Part shown: in pieces, positions 47,073-58,548 of the stretch
Position numbering within the stretch: position 1 is the stretch's first letter
How the letters are laid out: each line of letters opens with the position of its first letter
Source: Acridotheres tristis
Taxonomy: Eukaryota > Chordata > Aves > Passeriformes > Sturnidae
Direction of reading: 5' to 3'
Assembly: GCA_037013685.1 (NCBI GenBank)
Contig: CM072886.1
Coordinates: 30,387,080-30,451,079, forward strand
DNA: 64,000 bases
Position numbers and translations under genes: made by a program
Notes under the pieces: generated by a model
Told to the model about the DNA's origin: nothing
Database searches by the model: none
Seen by the model: the letters and a program-made list of their open reading frames with translations, nothing else

Positions 47073-49830
47073 CCCAGTATATACCCCATTTATTACCAAA
47101 TAAGCAGAGTTTGCCTCATTCTTGATTAATTTCTGTTATTTTTTTATTTTAGTAGTTCTGTCAGGTACTTTGAATTTTTTTTCCTAATAAAGAAAGACTA
47201 GAATGGTATTTGTGATAGATATGATGCAGTCCAGCAGTTGAAGTTCATTAATAATTGGAATGTTGCAGAGTATGAAGTAATGAATACTAATTACTCCTTT
47301 CATATCTGACAGCACCCCATGGACCAATACATCAGCCCAGACTTTAATTTGGTTCTAGTAATGGTTTCATCAATAGTACATTAATTCTGTGTTTGAAAAG
47401 ATGTACAGTTGAACCTGACCCACACAGTAGATACCACTGTCATAAAATGGCCACATACTGACAACAACTGGATAATTACAAAGAATTAAATCCACTGAGC
47501 TTCAGACAATCCTAATTTTAAGTAAAATATATCATATCATATCAATCGACAGAAAGCATAGCAAGGGAGATTTATCAACTTGTACTTCCAAAGCAAATTT
47601 ACTAGCCTGTTTATGAGAGAACTTGCTGATCTCTGAACCACTTCATAAAAGTTCCTCTCCCTTTCCTTCTTTCAAGGTGTTTCTTATGTTGCACCCCTGG
47701 ATATTCTGCAACTCTTGGTATTGTTTCTGAATGAAGCCTGCAAAAGAAATTCTCAGCCTTTGAGAACTTCAAGTGAATAAATTTGTATTTTCCTCAAAAC
47801 CAGGTCACAACACGGTGAATTAAAGGTACTTGTTATCTCTGAAAAGAAGACTTCATGCTTAAGTGCCTTAGTCTATATTTAGAAGCCTAACAAATTTTGG
47901 GTATTCAAATTTGGATACATTTTCATTCTTTATTTTGGAACCGCAAAACTGCTCAGTTATTTCTAATGCACTTTAGACTGTGACCTTATACTCAAAATGG
48001 CTTTAAAATGCTGAGATTTTTGTTAAAATATTTCAAGATATTTGCTTCGAGAAGGAGGAGAAAAGAAAAAATAATAAAATATTTTTAAGAAAATATCAGT
48101 TGTAGTACACAGTTTTATGTAAGCATGACAAAAAGAAAGTAAAATTTGGGTGCAATGTATTTGCAATGTACACAGAAATTATTCAAGATGCAAATATTTA
48201 GATTTTTTTTTTTTGGAGCAGACAAACCAAGGCAAAAAAGTAAAAAGGTACCAGCTTTGTATGGTGCTGGGTTTTGCCTTTCACCTGCCATAAGAGAAAG
48301 TGTGCCATTGAGTAAGTTTGGCATGGATGGCCCTTAATACTTGAATTGTTACCTGTGTGTGTCCTATCCTGTTTCCCCAGCACCTCTCTTTTGGAAATCA
48401 CTGGCTGTGAGTATTAACTATAACAGATCAGTGTTATTTGGCTCACAGGAGAGAAGACAGAGGAATAAATTCATTGTTCATAAGGTTCCTATTTGCATTT
48501 GCATGAGCTGTTACACTTGCTGAACTCCTTTGCACAGTCACAGAGGTAGCCATGTTTCTTCAGCTCCAAGATTAGGTTATTAAGAGATTTTTTAAGATGT
48601 CTTGAAATTTTATTTATGTGCAAATGTAGCTTGTATGAACAAGTTTCCATTCTTATGATGCATGACTATTATTCATGAAACAGTAAGAAAATTCGCTCGG
48701 TTTCTCCACAAGGAGAAGCTTTCCTTGCCTTGAACGTCTCATCAGCTGTGCAGCTTCAAGGCAGTGCTTTTCCCACTGAACTAGTTTGACCAACTTGCAC
48801 AGTTTGCCTACTGAGATTGCCTAGTAACAGCTCCATTCTGTGCTTGTTTTCACCTGATTTATTCAACTTTGTTCTCTACACTACTTGTTGGGGTTTGAAA
48901 GTCGGTTCCAGAAGCTTTTAATTTTAAGCAGCAGGAACTGAATGAACAAATTTTCATTTCCTCTGGAAAATCTGTTTATCCCTCTTTCTTCCCACTGAAA
49001 AATATCATTTCCCTTTACTTTTCCCGTCCAAAGATTTATCACTTATTTCATTCTTGCTGAGCTGATCCAAAACACCTCGCTACAGGAAGCTATCCTACCA
49101 TTCTGCCATTTAGAGTTATGGTGTGTTTTGGAGAACATCTGCCCTGAAAGGTACACTTTAATTTTGTGTTGCATGAAAGTGTCCGATAAGAAAAGATGTT
49201 GCATAAACTCTCGAGCCATTTCATTATATGAAGTCATGCTCCTACATTCAAAATTCCTCACCTTCATGAGTTCCTGTCTTTGAAATACCTAGGCATTGTT
49301 TTCTCAGGCAGAACATACACAAGGGAATATCAGGTCTTTGTGTCAATCAATCAAGTTTGACAGCTCAGACAAGATGTTACACAACTCCTAGTCTTCTCAT
49401 AGCTGAGTGCTCATGTTACCTCCTGGAATTTATTTGTTTTTATATTTGCTTTGGCTAAAAATAATTTCTTCTCAAGCCATATACAGATTTTTTTAAGCTT
49501 TTAAAATCCTTTTTGAATCCCTTAATCTACTTTATTTCAAAATCTATGAGAATTTAAACAGGAATAAAAACTTGTGGGGAACAATCTCTCTTCAGTTTAC
49601 TTTGTTCTTAAACACCAGGGAGCTGGTACTCACATGAAAGATGCTATGTCTGTTCCTGGGTAGAGTGGTGCCTTAGTTCCATCCATTCTATCTGCCTCAG
49701 CTGAGGGAATAGGACATTATGAAGAAAACATTGCCAAAAGTAGAAGTTGTCTATAGAAATTTATTTGGTGGCTATTTTTTGATATTCCTTCTATCATGGA
49801 CTTCCATTATTCATGCCTATTTTGCTGCAT

Positions 49831-49912
49831 TTCTTCATAATTCATAATTTCTTCATAATTTCTTCATAATTTCTTCATAATTCTTCATAATTCTTCATAA
49901 TTCTTTATAATT
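49831..49912. repeat. Tandem TTCTTCATAA(T) repeat
   Basis: About eight units of TTCTTCATAA or TTTCTTCATAA lie head to tail, the last changed to TTCTTTATAA. The unit length varies between 10 and 11 bases. No coding sense was found. Confidence 0.9.
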
Positions 49913-51200
49913 CCAAACAGATATATTTTACTGAAAAAAATTAAGTCATCCTACTAAGTTCCCCACCTCTCTGTTTATTGTTGTTGCTTATACTCTTGAA
50001 CCATGCGAGAGCAATAGCAAAACATTTCTTTTTTCCAAATCTGTAATTAACAGAAAATCTACAACAGCTGCAGTAATAAAACCCATCAAGTCATTATGTA
50101 GATTTTGCCTTTCATAGGTGATAATCACAGAAATTGGTTATTTATTGCTTCTGTGAATTGAGAACTCCTAAAGGAAATATTTTAATCCAGAACTCTAAAA
50201 CTTGTTATATTGCCTCAAAGATGTTCTGAAACATAGTGTGACTCCCTTAGCAAAGGTTTTTCAATTCTGACAAAGCAAACTGAAAGACTTGTCTTTTGTC
50301 AGATCTCTTGTTTCCTCTGTGTGTGTGTCTTGAAAGCAAAGCAAGATTGCTTTCTCTGTGTCAGGCTCTACGGTTTTGTTCCCTCCAGCTCCAGCCAGTT
50401 TTGAAGGCTGTGGAGAGACCATGTTGCAGAACTGGACAGTGAATTCATGTCCTGAGAGAGGCTGTATAATCTGAAGGACATGACCAGGTGGCTAAATTAT
50501 GGCAGTATTATACAAGCATAAGCCTGGAACACCCATCTCCAGTAGTTTGCAGGGCAGTATGACACAATATACATGCTGATGTTGAGTTTAGTAGAATCAT
50601 GGGTTTCCCAGCACTAGACATATTAGGTTTCCTGAAGGAATTCACTTAAACTGTACCATAGGCATCTCTCTTTTCTTCCTTCTCCCTGGTGAAATGCAGA
50701 AAGGTCTCAGCACACCATTTCATTTAGACTATGTCTTATAGCTAAGGGCATGTCAGAAGCAGGGAAGGGTCTTAAGAGCTGAAACCTATGTTCCTGGTTC
50801 TGACAATGCCCTGTGATAGCCTAGAAAGTAAGCAACGTTACAATTTCTACAGAAGGTACTTGTTTTATTCGTGTTCTGATGTGACTTTCATAAATCTAGT
50901 AAATTTAGTATCTTTTAGTATCTTTGCTAGTGCAATCACTTTGAAAATTGAGTTAACAAATGCCAATTTGAATTTTATGAAAAGAGTTCGTGTCTATGTA
51001 TGTTCCATGTTAAAAATGTTCTATTAGCCATTTTTTAACAGAGTTTTATTACTAGTATTTGAATCTCGTTTCTTGACAGAGAACATTCAAAACCATTGCT
51101 GTACAGAAAATACTGGTTTTGTGTGTGGCAAGTGAATCCTGAAAACTGACACACTGTTCACTGGGCAAATCAATGACAAGAAGTACAAGTAATCTTTCAA

Positions 51201-51218
51201 TTTTTTTTTTTTTTTTTT
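51201..51218. repeat. poly(T) run
   Basis: Eighteen T in a row within intron. No retroposon body was recognised next to it. Confidence 0.9.
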
Positions 51219-51948
51219 GGTGCTATGCCACAGAAGTAGGAAGGTGAACTCACATTGCCTCACTGCTGGGCTCCAAAATGGTACTTCAGCAATATCAGAG
51301 TGGCTGTATAGGACAGGTTTCACCCCTCACTGCAGATAAGGGATCAGGAAATGACAGCTCTTAAGTAAGGGATTTCAGTAAATAAAAGGAGAACCTAAGA
51401 TAACTCATTCTTTCATCCAACAAATAATTAATTTGGAATTAAACATTTAGTAAATTACCTTAAAAAATATTATTTTTGTTGTTTCAGTTGCCAGCTTCTA
51501 GTTCCCCCATTCTCTCTCCTCTTGTTGTAAATACATGTCCCTGCTTAGTTTTTTAGGCTACATATATTTAAGGAAATTATTGTAAAAATTAACAACTATC
51601 TCATTGACATTTATTTGAAAACTTTCCTAAGCTTCTGGTAAGTGATGATGATAGACATTTATCCCTAAGCCACAGACTCTTCCGTACAGCAGTGAATAAT
51701 CTCTCTGTGTCTGCTGTATATGTAAATGAAACTACAACAATTAAAAAATACTCTGTGCATTCTTCATATACTTTTGGTGTATTCAATCATCTTCATTTTG
51801 TTTCTTAAGTTGCAGGCACCTAAAGTTTGGCTTCTGTACGTTTGCTATGCTGCTAAGATCATAGAGTACCCATTGTTTGCAATCTGAGATACCTATGAGG
51901 TTTTAATTTAGTGAGATCCACATTCCTGTGCATTTTATTCTTTCCCAG

Positions 51949-52156
51949 ATGTACCAAGATTGAAGACAAAAAAATGTGATTTCAACAAGAATTTTCATCT
52001 CATCCTTCACACTAAACTGGCTAACCCTCACTTACAAGCCAGAACTGCAGGCTCAGACCACCCCCATTAATTTCACTGTCATCAGGGACAGGCTTGAAGA
52101 CCAGCTGTTGGCTGAGGTTGTTAATGCTGAAAGGCAAGACTCACAAAACATGTAAG
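51949..52156 (+). pseudogene. DNAH11: Dynein exon remnant 18 (after AAA5), two one-base insertions
   Basis: TTCTTTCCCAG is followed by [27 protein letters not shown]. An extra T at 52032 shifts the frame, and the sequence resumes [37 protein letters not shown]. The family has [59 protein letters not shown] second extra T at 52153 turns ATG AAG into ATG TAA G just before the donor GTAAGG. Confidence 0.95.
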
Positions 52157-53451
52157 GTAAGGACTATATTTTGATTTGTCTGTTACGTGTTCTGAAATTT
52201 TAAGCCTAGAATTAATATGCCTGTTTGAATCTACTGTACTGTAATTGTTAGTGGCCCATATTAGAAAGATTTTAAGAGTCTGGAAAGTGTAGAAAGTTCT
52301 TTTACTTATTTGTTCAGATCTGTGCTCCCAAAGGGCTTGTCTTGACCTAAAGCTCTGCTAGAAATAAAATTTATTGTGATACTATTCCCACACTTCTCTC
52401 TACCACTTGGTTTGCTCTGTGCATTGCATTTAATTTACAGCACAGGATTAAAGCCCTCTGCAGTGCTTTATGCTTCAGCAATCTTGAGCCAATAAGTGTA
52501 AATAAAATTCCATGCCAGTCTGTACAAGGATATAATGGCACTGTTAGGAGCTAGGTCGTTTGGTTAATAAATCACAATTTATTCCTGCAAGGATGCAGTT
52601 CTGTGGCTGCTGCAGTCATACCAATACATAGTATGAGGGAGGCTTTTATAAGTGTTTATAGGAAGGACTTTGGGCTGACTGTAATCTATGAGATAAAACT
52701 GAAAAGAAAATATTTAGGGGTGTGAAATCAATAACAAGAATACCTCATATTTCTCTAGTGTGTCTTTCCAGTTATCTATGTAATTAACTAACTTCATCCA
52801 CAAAGATTTGCTCCACCTGTTTGAGGTACTCCTGTTTCATGCAAGGGCAAACTGGGTCAGGGAGTTTAATTACCCCTTGAAGAATGAAAGCCATATACTT
52901 GGGAATGAGATCTGAAAACAGCTGTCCATTTACCTCTGCATCTGCACATTGTTCCACCTGGGACTGCATGCTTACAAGGCTTGTATCACCTGGGGTTCTG
53001 GTGTGAGTCAGAGTCTGACTGAGAGCTCCCCATAGGACTAGTCAAGCTCTTGCACTGACAGAAGGTCAGTCCAGCAGAGCAGACTATGACAATATTTTCC
53101 CACTCTGCTGCCAAAGTGAGGGTCTTCAGCCATGTGCTATTCTCTGGTTTTCTTAGCTGCCACATAGATTACCACTTGCCATCCTTGGCAAGATCACAGA
53201 CCTTTTATATAGTCTCAGGAGGAAGGGCACTAGGAAAGAAATAAAGTTCTAATCCATAACGACCTAAACCTTCTCATTCTGAGTGTCCAGAACCTTAGAT
53301 CTGGTATACTGGGACAGAAAGTAAACTGGCCTTTCAGAAATGAAATCAAATCAACTGATGTAATTAAACAGAAAATATAGCTCACAAATGCTATAAAGCA
53401 TTATTTCTTTCTGTAGTTGTTTAAACACAGTGGTTTTGTTCCCTCTGCTAG
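52157..53451 (+). other. Intron remnant 18-19
   Basis: No coding similarity or repeat was recognised in 1.3 kb. Confidence 0.6.
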
Positions 53452-53630
53452 TCAGTCCTCACCAAGAAGCAGAACAGTTTCATGGCTGAGCTCAGGTGGA
53501 GTAGCTGGAGGATGACAGGCTGCTCAGCCTGTCAGCTGCCCAGGGCAGTCTCCTGGATGACAGTGAACTTGTAAAGAAAATAAAGAAAATCAAATCAGCA
53601 AAGCCAACCGAAGAAGAAATACAACACGAG
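53452..53630 (+). pseudogene. DNAH11: Dynein exon remnant 19 (AAA5-AAA6 linker), frameshift, GC donor
   Basis: SVLTKKQNSFMAELR, then about five extra bases at 53497-53504, then LEDDRLLSLSAAQGSLLDDS, ELVKKIKK and EEEIQHE. The family reads .[39 protein letters not shown] and AEIEHK. Read without the shift, the frame reaches a TAA shortly after. The acceptor CCTCTGCTAG is plausible; the donor is GAG|GCAGTG, with GC in place of GT. Confidence 0.93.
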
Positions 53631-54149
53631 GCAGTGACAATTGAACTGTTTCTAATAAGTTAAAGTCACCTGTTAAATGTCTATTTTTATTATTCTATTA
53701 TTATTTTTATTACTATTATTTCAAGTGTAACGTTTCTATGAGCTAGAATAGAAGTAGCCAAATTGCTGTCTTCCCGGAAAGGGCTGTCCTCTCCATATTC
53801 ACATTTTCATATCTATAATATGTAGTTGTCAGATGTTGGATTTTTTTTTTAGGTGCTTGAATTAATACTCATAAAATTAATAAATACCAACATGAAATTT
53901 GAACAAATCTATTAATATAGGATTGCCATGTTTTCACAGGTAAACAGGCATATTTCTGCAGGGGACAGTTGTTCCCTGGTTGTCTAAGATAAGAAGCTTA
54001 CTTACTTCAAATACTTGTTACTGTCTGAAATAATGTCAGTTTTCTAGAGTATATCCGTATTCTTTTCTGTATGGATAGGAATATTTTGGTAATTATGTGA
54101 GATAATCATGGCACATTAAAAAATAAACGGGACAACTGTCATCATTCAG

Positions 54150-54290
54150 GTAGCTGAAGCCAAAGAAAATGCAGCTCAGGATAACACGACAAGAGAGCCT
54201 CCCACACTGACAGCCAGAAGAGCATCCATTCCTTACTCTGGGAGTATCAGCCTGGGCAGTGTCAACCCCATCTACCAGCTTTCACTGAAG
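54150..54290 (+). pseudogene. DNAH11: Dynein exon remnant 20 (AAA6 entry), open but diverged
   Basis: Acceptor TCATTCAG, then 47 open codons and donor AAG|GTAAAA. It starts VAEAKENAAQDN and ends NPIYQLSLK, which fits VIEAKENERKINEARE...NPLYQFSLK with exactly equal length. The middle (family YRPVAARASLLYFV) reads PPTLTARRASIPYS, so conserved residues have drifted although the frame has survived. That pattern fits loss of selection rather than an old functional variant. Confidence 0.9.
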
Positions 54291-54899
54291 GTAAAATTGA
54301 CTCTTGCTGACTTTTTTTTCAAAGTGCAAGAAACAGAATTCTGCCTCAAGCAGTGATGCCTGATGCATTAGTTATTACTTGTACCAGATGTTTACATTGG
54401 CAGGGCTGCGTGTCTGAGGAAAGAGAGCACGATGTGATCTCCTGCTGCTCTGTAACACGGCACATCCCCACGGGTCTCTCTGTTGGCTGACAGTGCTTGC
54501 TGACTGTGATTGCACAAGTTTGCCTTCCTTCTGCTAAGCCATCCCACAGGGCCAGGAAGGAAGAGTTTGGAGGAATTCTGTATAAACAACTCCCCGTCGT
54601 AAATCTACCAAATGATCTAATGCTGTGAGTGAGGGAGATCACCCACTCTAAAATTACCAGTTTGCCCAAGTGAGAGTCTCCATGCTGAGTTAAATAAGGA
54701 AGCAGAAGAATGTTGCTGTTTGCAGCCCTCACCCCTGGCTTGCTGAAAGTTTCCTTTAAAAGCCTCTTTTCAGCCTCTTGCATCTTATACTGCTTAGGTC
54801 AGCTCTTTATAGGAGCCTACAGTAGGAAACCAATTATCTTATGAGTAGTAAAGCAAAAAAAAGCAAAATTCAAATAAAAATAACTGTACTAACTTTCAG

Positions 54900-55068
54900 G
54901 CCTTCAGTGCATCTTCCACAAAGCAATTAAACAGGTTGAAAAATCAGGCGATATTCAGTGTTGTGTCTCTAGCCTGAAAGAAGCTGTCACATATTCAACC
55001 TTTCTTTTCACAAGAGAAGGAATTTTGAAAATTATAAGCTCATTTTCCTGGCCCAAACGGCTTTTCAG
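54900..55068 (+). pseudogene. DNAH11: Dynein exon remnant 21 (AAA6), two one-base deletions
   Basis: AACTTTCAG precedes AFSA; after a lost base near 54912 the frame is FHKAIKQVEKSGDIQ, LKEAVTYSTFLFTREGI; after another lost base near 55026 it is ENYKLIFLAQTAFQ, then donor CAG|GTGAGG. The family has [45 protein letters not shown]. Splice sites at both ends are acceptable. Confidence 0.92.
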
Positions 55069-55516
55069 GTGAGGAAAAATTTTCGTATTGGTGATGATGT
55101 CATTTACTGGATTTACTGTTTCTTCTCTGGAAGGTCATGCGTGTGCCCAAACCCCGTGGTTGTGCAGTCTCTCACACAGGGTGACTGCTACTTCAGTATC
55201 AGTAATAATTACAGAAATTCCAGGGATGCCATTATGTAATTCTTTTCATTTAAAATGCTGCAATGTCTTCATGAAACCAGGTTTAGGATAAACAGCGTGA
55301 CTTAGCTGTTTGCAATTGGATAATTAGGGTTGAAATTGATCTGGTACATAAGTAAGAAGTAAATAATACATACGCAAATAATATTCAGGCTGTTGCTTTT
55401 CCTTTTAATATTAGCAACTGTATGCCCTGGAAAAAGTCAGGGCTCAGGTGTACTGGGAGTCAGAGATGTCTCTGAAGCAACTCTGATGACCTTTTTCAAT
55501 TTTGTGTGCTGTCATG

Positions 55517-55634
55517 GTTCTTCTAAGTAGTAAAGAGATAGAACTCCTTGAATTGGATTTCCTTTTTCAGTTCAGAGTTGAACACAAAAGAGTCCTGTTG
55601 ACTTTTTAATACACAGCCAAGGAGTATCATTAGA
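55517..55634 (+). pseudogene. DNAH11: Dynein exon remnant 22 (AAA6), lost acceptor and frameshift
   Basis: VLLSSKEIELLELDFLFQFR, VEHKRV, then after one lost base near 55595 VDFLIHSQG, matching [33 protein letters not shown]. Unshifted, the frame hits TAA at 55607-55609. The bases before GTT CTT CTA are GTCATG where an AG is required, so the acceptor appears lost by a small change (CAG to CATG). The likely donor is GTAGTT at 55635, with a few bases missing before it. Confidence 0.88.
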
Positions 55635-56184
55635 GTAGTTTGGGAAAATAGCTTTTCAGTTCTAAATCTTTTTTTGTTATTATGTCTGGACACATGCCTC
55701 AACTAGACAATTTCAGATAAAACCCTGCATTCTACTATAATTTTTTTAGTAGAACTAGTGATGTTCTTAAAGTGGAGCTCTCTTTACTATCTGAGTGCTT
55801 TTTTCCTTAGGCATCCATACTGTATCTTGTGAGGAAATTCTATTTTACCATAATTTGTCCACTCCCCTAAAAATAGAAATTTAACTCCCTGCCACTCCTT
55901 ACTGTAGTAAATGTCTCATACAGGGTTTCCAGTCAGTCATATCTGGATGTTTAAAAGTAAGCAGACAATGGCAATACTAACCAAAGTAAACTTTTACCAA
56001 TAATTCTATTTTTATGTGTGTGTGCTTGTATGTATATATATGTAATTTAGTATTTTAAGGCAAGTCCCTTGGTTCATGAGTCCCTTGATTGCACTAGGGT
56101 TTTTTTACATACCCCAAAAATTATCAGTGTCATCCTGTTTCAGTCATCATGCAAAAGGTACATTGGTATTTGGCATGCTTCCAG

Positions 56185-56349
56185 GCTATGGCAGTGATGG
56201 ATATGTTCAGAGGGGTAGATAAAGATATTTAAAGATCCACCAAAAAATGGAAGAAATGGGTGGACTCAGCATATCCAGAAAAGGAGAAAAAAAAAGCTCT
56301 CTTCAGAAACTAATAATACTGTTCAGAACAGTATGTTGTATGCTCCGAG
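56185..56349 (+). pseudogene. DNAH11: Dynein exon remnant 23 (AAA6), stop and several indels
   Basis: AMAVMDMFRGVDKDI, TAA (56230-56232), RSTKKWKKWVDSAYPEKEK match [35 protein letters not shown]. About five codons (LPQEW in human) are lost at an A9 run at 56287-56295. The frame shifts to KKSSLQKLIILFR, and after about 13 lost bases to MLYAPR, corresponding to KKSLIQKLILLRA and MTYALR. It ends at CCGAG|GTACAA, the family's exon boundary. Confidence 0.9.
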
Positions 56350-58420
56350 GTACAAACTCTGAGGGTTCATTTGTCAGGGCAAGTGAGTATGAGAGCGGTG
56401 CCCTGCATGACAAATTCAAATCTCAAGAAGCAAGGAAATAACCTTTAGTACTGGGTGGTGAGCCAGAATTTGAGATCAATTACTGTGGTCCTTCACTGCC
56501 TGTTCTCCTGTTGAAAAGTTTTTGAAAAGGTAGTGTGGTAAAACACGAGTCACCGCGTATTTAGAGAGCCGTGACCGTGATTTTTTTAGATGGAATATAG
56601 GTACCCAAGGGGAGCAGTCATTGATAAATAGACGTACAGTAAGCTATCCTTTTAATGGCTATAAATGTATTATTCAGTGTTAGTTCTCATTATGGTATTA
56701 GAGCTCATAGGTAACCCCACAGCATGACAATTTTTCAGGTCTCCCTTTTGAAAATTCTATGATACCAAGAAAGTTTCTGTATGTCTTCAGTGGTGGATAC
56801 GGACGCATTTGTTTTCCAGTTGTACTTTCTTGTCTTTTGATCCCAAGTCATGGTCCTATAGACCTGTTGCTCCACACCCCACAATCACCATTTTTACATG
56901 ACTTCTGAGAACACAGGCTTGATCCTGGGTATTTATTTTGCCCAGCTGCCCCAGATTTATGTGACAGTATTGCCTGCATGTAATGAAGTCCTTTTCATGC
57001 AGAAGTTGCTGTTTTCTGTCAGTGACCACTATCCTGGGAAACATCATCTTCTCTTTTGCTTCCCCACCTGCTTCCCTTCCTGCCTTCAGTTCACTGCCCT
57101 GATTTCTCTGATGAAATGGTCATTGGTGTCAGATGCTCAAGTCTGAGAATGGTTCAGACCTGAAGTACTTATCAAGGCACGTGTTTAGCAGATGTTTTGT
57201 CATGTATAGGAACTCTATGGAGAAAAATCTCGGCTCAAGGTATGCGAAAAGCACAAGGATGCATTTAGCAAAATGCTAAAAAGAGAGCAGTCCAGCCACT
57301 CCTGAGTTTTTCATCCTGTCTTCATGACTAGACCCACTTGAAGATCATGAGACAATACATAAGCCTCTTCTCTGCTTCTGGTTCAAGGACCACTTAACTG
57401 TCCTTCCATTGAAGAATGAACAATTGAGCTCAAAAGTGAAATGGGGCATGCTGAGCTAGAAATGTGGAAAAATCAATGTATGGTTATATGCTTGTGTATA
57501 TGTGCTTCTACACATGTATGTGTAGACATATTTTCTTTACTGAACAGAACAAAGTGTTCTGGATTCATCTATCATTAGGATGGAATATGCATTACTGTGG
57601 GAAAATTGAGCACAGTTTCTTTTCAGCAGAAGATTTGAGTACCAAAGTTTCTTCCACCCCCACCATATTCATGGCAATGGGGTGGATGAAAAGTGTAAGG
57701 CCATAAGCACTGCACTATGAAGAAATTTTTAGAGCATTCCTGTGCTTGGCATAATGCAGGTTTCCTTTGTACAGTTTTCTACCTTTTGACTAGATGAGGG
57801 CCAGAGGGCAATTTTCTCCATGCTCGTGTAATCTTGTGCCCCCTGTGAATAAATAATGGTCATTATACAAACTATATTCAATTGTATAGGGCTCTGTGGC
57901 TTTATACTAAGGATTACTATTCCCCACAGGCAGTAGTGAGAATACCAGGTTAATACAGCTGTGACCTCACCGTGCTCAATTTAAGCTCAGGGCCCACAAG
58001 GTGAGAGGCTTGTACATTTACCCACTGAACCAATCAGTTAAAAAACTGAGGTGATATCTACCACATGTTGCTCCCTTTTTCATGAGGGAATTGCTCTGTA
58101 CCCCCCATAAGAGTTTCTAAAGCTCAGTAACAATGCTGAGCATCTATCAAAATGTCAAAAGGTTCATTATCTTAAAACCAAGGGAACAGATTTCTGCAGG
58201 CTTTTTCTAATACCAGCAATAAGGCCACTGTTGAGAGCTCGCAATTTTGCTTGTTGAAATTGTAAGGGTTTAGTGAAGTGCTTCAGAGGAAGTAATATGC
58301 CTTGCACAAGTGATAGTGAAATTAATGGGGGCATTATCATTCTTTTTACTTTCTGCTCTGCTAATTTTCCCATCTCCTCCCCCTCCATCACTCACTCTTC
58401 CCCAATTATTCCTATTGCAG
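56350..58420 (+). other. Intron remnants between exons 23 and 25
   Basis: Contains possible remnant 24 at 57548-57694. The rest shows no recognised feature. Confidence 0.55.
57548..57694 (+). pseudogene. DNAH11: Possible dynein exon remnant 24 (AAA6 end)
   Basis: After TTTACTGAACAG the open frame contains LSLG, then DLSTKVSSTPTIFMA; a shift of frame gives NGVDEK and a donor GTAAGG in phase 1. The family exon reads NFVEEKLGAKYV..., [28 protein letters not shown], and also ends in phase 1, which fits the next remnant starting GC AAA AAG. Only the SS.TP.IF and GVD parts align well, and about nine codons near the end would be missing. Confidence 0.5.
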
Positions 58421-58548
58421 GCAAAAAGCTTGGGTTTCCTATAGACTCTGGAAGATTTCATAACATCTCTCTAGGACAAAAGCAGGAGATAGCTGCAAAG
58501 GAGGCACTCAAGAAAGCTGCCCCACATGGCCATTGGGTTCTTTTCCAA
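58421..58548 (+). pseudogene. DNAH11: Dynein exon remnant 25 (AAA6/C-terminal), lost donor
   Basis: The strong acceptor ATTCCTATTGCAG is followed by an open frame KKLGFPIDSGRFHNISLGQK, QEIAAKEALKKAAPHGHWVL, FQ. It matches [40 protein letters not shown]; the shared [11 protein letters not shown] is, as I recall it, DNAH11 wording. The exon should end at CAG|GTGAGT but the sequence is CAA|GAGAGT, so the donor is lost at 58549-58550. Confidence 0.94.

Larger units (their letters stand above)
44799..51948 (+). other. Long intron remnant 17-18
   Basis: About 7.1 kb with the TG/TA repeat at 46981, the TTCTTCATAA array at 49831 and a T18 run at 51201. Open frames at 45374-45625 and 48115-48523 have no recognised product. 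Confidence 0.6.
53631..56184 (+). other. Intron remnants between exons 19 and 23
   Basis: Four short introns separated by exon remnants 20, 21 and 22. A 145-codon minus-strand open frame at 54346-54783 lies wholly in the intron between remnants 20 and 21 and has no recognised domain. Confidence 0.6.

Noticed and set aside
54346..54783. Minus-strand open frame of 145 codons, the longest in the window
   Set aside because: No recognisable domain, signal or family; it lies wholly in the intron between two + strand exon remnants.
56351..56440. Apparent continuation resembling GAKYVER after the MLYAPR donor
   Set aside because: The family has an exon boundary at this point and a GTACAA donor is present; the later similarity needs several stops and shifts and is probably chance.
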